Shown piece by piece: positions 21,103 through 26,657 of a DNA stretch of 26,657 bases. This DNA is from Ophiothrix spiculata (Eukaryota > Echinodermata > Ophiuroidea > Amphilepidida > Ophiotrichidae). Every line of letters begins with the position of its first letter. The first letter of the stretch is position 1. The notes under the pieces are model-generated. The model made no database searches and was not told the DNA's origin. It worked only from the letters and a program-made list of their open reading frames with translations. The stretch lies in the NCBI GenBank assembly GCA_000969725.1, contig JXSR01S022947.1; one strand, 5' to 3'. The translations under genes and the position numbers were made by a program.

Positions 21103-22647
21103 AGGGGCATTGGACAAAATTTTGAAATTTTGTTTCTGGATGATTTACACTTCTTATGTTAGAAAATTATGTCTACTACCTGATATCGGGAAAATTTGAT
21201 CAAAACCTTCAAAAAAGTCAAAAATTTGAATTTTACTTTTATTTGTTGATTTTGGGTATGAGGCTATTCTCTAAACGTATTTATTGATGCTATAAAGGTT
21301 GTAACAGAAAAAATTATACATTCTTGTTAGCGATATCATGAGGAAACTAAAAATGTTGAATTCACAAACTTTCCCTTTTTTAAAAGGCTGTCTAATTGGC
21401 TACCAGAAGCAGCTTAAGTGATCTCATTTGATGGTCAGGTTCAAAAGTTACGACCATTTAAGTAAAGACCGGTAAAAACTACTTGGGCCGATTTCACCAT
21501 TTTCCAGTGCAATTAGTTTTTCATGATTCGATGAAGATTAACAATTCAGTTAGATAAAATTAACAAAAGGCACACTTTATGTTCAAGAACATTTAATGTT
21601 TTTATTTTTTCCAAATGATAAGAATATTTCAAATAATTTTATGATATTTTAGATAAAAGTTATGCTTTAATTGGTTAAAATATTACTCATGTTCCAGAGT
21701 AAGCATAAACAGTTGCATCAAGGACTCGATATCTTTGGTGGAAACAGGAAAGCAAAGAGTTTATTGCAATAATCTTTTTGCAGTTTTCTTACACAGTTTC
21801 ATATTCAAAGGAAAATATGGAAATTATTAACTTACTAGCTCAATTGATAAAACTTGATTTTTAAAGAAGTTAAGTTCAGAAAAAATAGTGTTGGTAGTCT
21901 TAAAGTGCTGATTCTGCCATTTAGATGATATGTTGTCCTACCAACTAGGATATCTCTTTAAAAATTGTTTTGGAGTCCCGTCCAACATTAAGAATACAAC
22001 AGTCTACGGGCAAGGTCATCTTTAAGAGCTCCTATATTGTGTTTGTTAGATGGAACACTTAAATCAGCCTCGTAATCCTGTTAAACATCGTATGGCTGAT
22101 TTGGGGCATTATGTGTTATTATTTTGCTACCGGTAAATGAATCGGATGAACTGGCCCAGGTGGTTTGAAGGTAGGGTCAGTATAATTGCCATAACTCTGC
22201 TTGTAGACCATCAATTTGGATGAAACAAAGTGCATTTTGTAGCTAAAGAAGTTGGCTGTCGATATAAATAAATGACAATATAGCGAATATAACAATGTAT
22301 AATTTTTTCTGTTACAACCTGTACAATGAGAAAGAGCCAAAGATTTGTTTGTAAAGCATTCCTTTCACGTCATAGATTGCAAAAAAATCAAAAGAAATTT
22401 TAAATTTTCATTATATCTCCTGAAAAGGCCAATTCTAGAAATTCAATTATAGAGTGCAGTATTTATCGTTGTCGACAAAGATAATTCAAAATAAGAGAAT
22501 ATCTTAATATTTTGATATGTAGGGTTTGAATTTGACAATGAAACTTTGCATGCTGTCATTATTACTATTAATACTTCAAATGATGCAAAAATCTCAAAAT
22601 GTTTTGGGAAAAGTTTGGGGATGATGCTGAACTTGTCCAATGCCCCT
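21103..22647. mobile_element. 1,545-bp TTAA-flanked non-autonomous DNA transposon (Kolobok- or piggyBac-like)
   Basis: TTAA occurs at 21099-21102 and 22648-22651. Inverted termini are AGGGGCATTGGACAA and TTGTCCAATGCCCCT. TTAA targets occur in Kolobok and piggyBac; AGGG-type ends fit Kolobok better. Much of its length is a second element inserted at 21295-22321. The remaining outer parts match 12525-12956 and 13972-14100. No transposase-like frame. Confidence 0.88.
21295..22321. mobile_element. 1,027-bp element nested in the TTAA element
   Basis: A perfect 27-bp inverted repeat begins AGGTTGTAACAGAAAAAATT (21296-21322) and is mirrored at 22294-22320, with weaker inverted similarity further in. 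TA flanks both ends (21293-21294 and 22322-22323). The related copy at 12525-12956 lacks this block at the matching position, which supports secondary insertion. No coding capacity recognised. Confidence 0.8.
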
Positions 22648-23373
22648 TTAATAACACGCAGTTAATTTATTTTAATAGTTTGATCATTTCCTGCAGGCTT
22701 AAACCTGTCCCCCCCCCCCGATCATTTAATTTTGAGTTCAATTTTCCCGTAGGCTTCTCCTGGCTTAACCCCCTGGCCCTGTCATTTGGATTTTGAGGTT
22801 AATTGTCTCGTAGTCATAAACCTGCCCCCTCCCCCCACCCATCCCGTACGTGAATACACAAAATAGTTCAATTTTCGCATATAATTTTTTTTGATGTTCT
22901 TATTCTGTATATCATCTTGCATTCCTGATCACATATTTTCCCCGAGATGCTTTCTGCTCCCCGGTGAATCATCCCGTATCATCGTGATAATCCTGCCATA
23001 AGTTCCACATTTTCCCTGTCAGTTAATTTTCGCGTACCCTTAAACCTGGCATCGCTGCTTACCGTGCGTTGCTATCGCGTGCATCGCGCAATGTCCTTGT
23101 ATGCGTTTTGCCTACTCATGCACTCGCCTAGTAACAATTGATGTCATTTTTAGCTCAAAAATGGTCTGAAAATACATTTTTTTTGCACTTTTTGAAGCAA
23201 CCCTTTGACGGTTTTCGACCAAATATAGCTTAGAACCATCCCTGTCTTTTCCTTAATCATTACTGTGAATTTCGCACCGTTTAGATTTAAATTGGCGGAG
23301 CTTATTGCGAACACCACCACATACAACATTTCGCAAATTATAGTAAGATGTTTCAATCAACTTATATATAGAT

Positions 23374-23651
23374 CTCTAATTGTGGGTAACTGGTAAGGCC
23401 ATGGGAGTGCATGTACAAAGCCATACTGACTCTCTTTTTCACATCCTAATTTTGGGTAACTGTCCAAGCCCTGAGACATGTAGTATCCCGAATTTGGGGT
23501 AACTTACCAGGCCCCGAGACTTTATGTACATCTAGCCATACTAACTCTCTCTACATCACTAATTTTGAGTAACTTACCAGGCCCTGAGACTGCATGTACA
23601 TAGCCATACTGACTCTCTTTCTCTTCATCCCTAATTTTGGGTAGCTTATCC
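23374..23651. repeat. Tandem repeat, units of about 71 bp
   Basis: Units starting CTAATTTTGGGTAACTTACC begin near 23375, 23445, 23488, 23560 and 23631, so spacings are about 70, 43, 72 and 71 bp. Each full unit contains AGGCCCTGAGAC, CATGTACA, AGCCATACTGACTCTCTTT. The third lacks the middle part, and the last is cut short after GGGTAGCTTATCC. Confidence 0.88.
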
Positions 23652-23883
23652 ATGATTGATGGCTAAAATGTTAACTGTAAAGACAAAATGAAATGGTGTC
23701 AGGTAATGGATAGCCAAGATCAGAGGAAGTAAATCAACACTCAGAAACTAAGAATTTTGATTAATTTCTGCAATTTTCAAAATATAACAATGCCTAAAGT
23801 GGTGATCACAAGCGTTGTACTTGCATGTATACACTGTCTGCATGCAAAAACGTAGGCAAAATCGTGTGATCTGTACGCTGTAA

Positions 23884-25207
23884 GACATGGTTTCAGATTT
23901 GACTTAGGTTTTACTGCCATAAAGGAGAAAAAATAAAGAAGCTTCAAATAAAGAATGGCACATGTTTTTAGGCTAAAATTTTATGTAGAATTCAAATATG
24001 AACTCAAAAATGCAAAATCTTGAACTTGAAATTTTGCCCCATTGACTTATACAGGGCCAATATTGCCCAAAAATGGGCACATTTGAAAAATCCTGATATG
24101 CAAATGAACACAATATCTTCTTGTACTTTGAGGCCACTAAACCTTTTTTATACATAAACAACAGGTCTTTATAATGTCAAATATATTGTTCTTTTGCAAA
24201 TCTGACATCTGATTGGTATACAAATGCCAGCCGCGGCTTACATTATTGCGCAATTTAGCTCTTACGTTAAACATTCGTGATTTTGTGTAAATTGAGTATT
24301 TGCTCCTTTGCAAAAAAAATAATTTCTCAAAAATTATGCAATTTAACCCAAGTTTGATACCATATCCCTGTAGAAATTTATCTTGGCTATAATCGATCAG
24401 TTTTTCATGAGTGTCGCTTTTTTCGTTTTTTTCTCGTGGATTCTCGAAACGCTAAATTTTGAGTAAATTTTTGATACCGCATATTGAAAAAAAATAAAAA
24501 ATCTCAAATTTTAGAAAGGATAACAACAAGTTAATACCGTACATATGTGGAAACTTGCTCTGTGCATAATTGATTAAATTTTCAAAGCTATAGCTCTTTT
24601 TGTTTTCTTGTACTGTCAATTTTACTAAACGACGATTATTTTTTCACGCAACGGAAAATGTAAGGGGAAGGGGAAACATTTTTGTAGTTTTTGAATATTT
24701 CTTGTACTTCAAATGAAAAAAGTTTGGTATCACTTTAAAGCTTATTAAATTCTACATAAACTGACAGAATTTTTTGTCCGAAACTGCTAATTTTTGCCCG
24801 TCAATTGTCACGGGACATGTCAAACTTGAATGATTCTGGAACGCAAATTATGAAATAAATTACGAAACAAATGATTGAATCCATTAGTTATTTATTATCC
24901 TTAACTGATATATTAACATTATAAAGGGTCATATATATGTATAATATAGACACTGTAAGGGTACAAAGTTGGCAGGTTAAAAATTTTGTCATCCAAAAAG
25001 TGTGTTTTTTAGGCAAAATCGGGCAAAAATCCAAATTTCGCAGCAAAACGGTGTATGATACAGGATTTTTGATTAAAAAATCATAATCTACACTCAATTT
25101 TACCTTAGAAATGACATCTTAGACCATCACAACATGGTTTATTTTACAAAGATATTAATTTTTTCACACTTTGGCAGTGAAATCTAAGTCAAATCTGAAA
25201 CCATGTC
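23884..25207. mobile_element. 1,324-bp inverted-repeat element flanked by GTAA
   Basis: 35-bp termini with two mismatches: GACATGGTTTCAGATTTGAC...CTGCC at 23884-23918 and its complement at 25173-25207. GTAA lies outside both ends (23880-23883, 25208-25211). No open frame resembles a transposase. The 4-bp GTAA flank does not point clearly to a superfamily. Confidence 0.8.
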
Positions 25208-25229
25208 GTAAGTACTGCTTCCACAGAGT

Positions 25230-25362
25230 AACAAACAGCTCATCAGAGATTTCCTTCTCGCTGAAAAAAAATGAAAGGATGCCTGGCTGAAGTATCGATT
25301 GTTTTCACCGTGCACCAAGTCAAACACAAATTATTATTAGATCATTGCGCTATGTATGACAT
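25230..25362 (+). repeat. Dispersed repeat, copy 2
   Basis: Partner of 20020-20160, sharing AACAAACAGCTCATCA, GAAAGGATGCCTGGCTGAAG and GATTGTTTTCACCG. It starts about 20 bp after the end of the 23884-25207 element. Confidence 0.75.
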
Positions 25363-26332
25363 TCAAAACATAATACCAAAATTATAAAAAAATCAGGAAT
25401 ACATACACAATTTACATTCATAATAAGTATTGCTTAATTTTCTATGCCTTGTTTTCGGTAACATAATTTTGTAGACATTGTAACTTGTATAGGATTGCTA
25501 TAAATGTTTCTGGTACATTTCACAAAAAATGATAACAATTACAAATAAGAATGTTTGAATATTAATTTTAATAAATTTATAGAATCAAGATTAAGTATAT
25601 GTTTCATAATGATTTAGAAAAGCCAAAATTAATGGGGGAAAAAAAAAACATGGCGTAATAATTTCAAAATAAAATCCAGTTTTATATAGAAAAGAGTCAT
25701 GCGACAATTAAAATATCAAAATAGTTAAACACAAGAGAGACAGTCTATGTTGTAGAAATTCAAAGGATTTTTTTTCACTTTTGGTCATTTTATCAAACTC
25801 AAAATTTAGATTTAAAATGGAAATAACGTACAAATTTAGTACCAAAATATTTCTCAGATATCTCAGATTGACAACCTTTGCTTATTTGATTTTGTAAAAA
25901 TTACTTTTTTATATTTACTGCACATGTCATTACCATTGTAATTGTGAGTTAACTGTTGTTTTTTAATGTTTATTTCATAATTTATTTTGCCCTCATTTCT
26001 AAATCATTGAATAATCTCAGAGGGAAAACGGACATCCGATCCAAGGTTTAGGATTGTAAAAGTAACATCAAACGGTAATGGACGTCCGTTATAACAGAGG
26101 TAACATTAAATAAAATCAAGGTGAAAAAATATGACTAGCAATATATTTGTAATGTATAACATCTATTATTGTATCTTTAGTGAGAGTGAAGACGTAAATA
26201 TACAGGTCTGTCGCTCAATTTATTTTCTTTATGCGTCTGCCCCTTTGGGTAGGGTTCAAGGTCCAGGCTTCAGTTTTGGTAGAAATCAGGGGTCAAAATA
26301 CAAGAGGGCGGAGGGCGAATCGCCCCCTATTT

Positions 26333-26386
26333 TTATAATAGTGTCCTTGCAAAGGTGGATTATAATAGTGTCCTTGCAAAGGTGGA
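26333..26386. repeat. Perfect 27-bp tandem duplication
   Basis: TTATAATAGTGTCCTTGCAA followed by AGGTGGA occurs twice back to back (26333-26359, 26360-26386). It is flanked on both sides by GAGGGCG-type strings. The unit length is a multiple of three, which keeps chance frames open on both strands; no gene recognised. Confidence 0.9.
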
Positions 26387-26657
26387 AGAGGGCGAAAAAA
26401 TATTACAAAAGCACACCAATCGCCACCACTTATAAAGCTTTTGGGGGGTTTAGACCTTTCTGGTGTTTCTACGATTGATTGAGAATGTATCGGAAATTCA
26501 TCTGTGTCAAAGTCGACCATTGGAAAATTGTGAAATCTTGTTGTTTTATTAAAGCAATCAATTAAGGTGTTGTCTTATTGATGGTGAATCCAGATAGCGG
26601 ATATTTGCTGGATCTGGAACAAGCCAATAAATAAAATCTTAATTTATGTAATATTAT

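Noticed and set aside
26131-26520. Overlapping frames on both strands near the window end
   Set aside because: Kept open by a 27-bp in-frame duplication; no recognisable protein on either strand.

Overview
The window is eukaryotic genomic DNA from an animal. It is AT-rich and contains GT-AG introns, a non-LTR retrotransposon, many short inverted-repeat DNA transposons and one assembly gap of 515 n. The repeat types suggest a marine invertebrate deuterostome such as an echinoderm or hemichordate. That placement is inference; the sequence alone does not name the species.

One protein-coding gene can be supported. It is the catalytic A subunit of the vacuolar H+-ATPase (V1 sector, ATP6V1A type), on the minus strand across most of the window. 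Nine coding exons were read directly. From 5' to 3' they are 20619-20747, 18792-18901, 12336-12440, 8783-8945, 7943-8051, 5883-6005, 5282-5396, 2681-2888 and 1-131 (the last cut by the window edge). All eight donors and nine acceptors seen are GT/AG. Codon phases match at every adjacent junction, and no exon has a stop or frameshift. In the numbering of the roughly 617-residue animal protein these exons cover about residues 28-142 and 240-521. The first ~27 residues were not found and probably lie beyond 26657. The last ~96 lie before position 1. Residues ~143-239 (about 290 nt) are missing between 12336 and 8945 and most likely fall in the gap at 10653-11167.

Everything else is intron filled with mobile DNA, mostly non-autonomous. 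The 12.4-18.8 kb intron holds a tandemly duplicated segment with a 303-bp inverted-repeat element in one copy only, a 5'-truncated CR1/L2-like retrotransposon split by a 1,690-bp TA-flanked element, and two further inverted-repeat elements. The 5'-most intron (20.7 kb to the window end) holds a TTAA-flanked element with another element nested in it, a ~71-bp tandem repeat, and a 1.3-kb inverted-repeat element. Smaller introns carry inverted-repeat elements of 137-614 bp, several very close to splice donors. One intron carries a decayed copy of its neighbouring exon.

No second cellular gene, functional tRNA, CRISPR array or operon-like arrangement was found. The points most worth following up are the two elements with internal short-motif arrays (15422-17111 and 4032-4366), the decayed exon copy at 6046-6135, the coding segment hidden by the gap, and the crowding of inverted repeats against splice donors.
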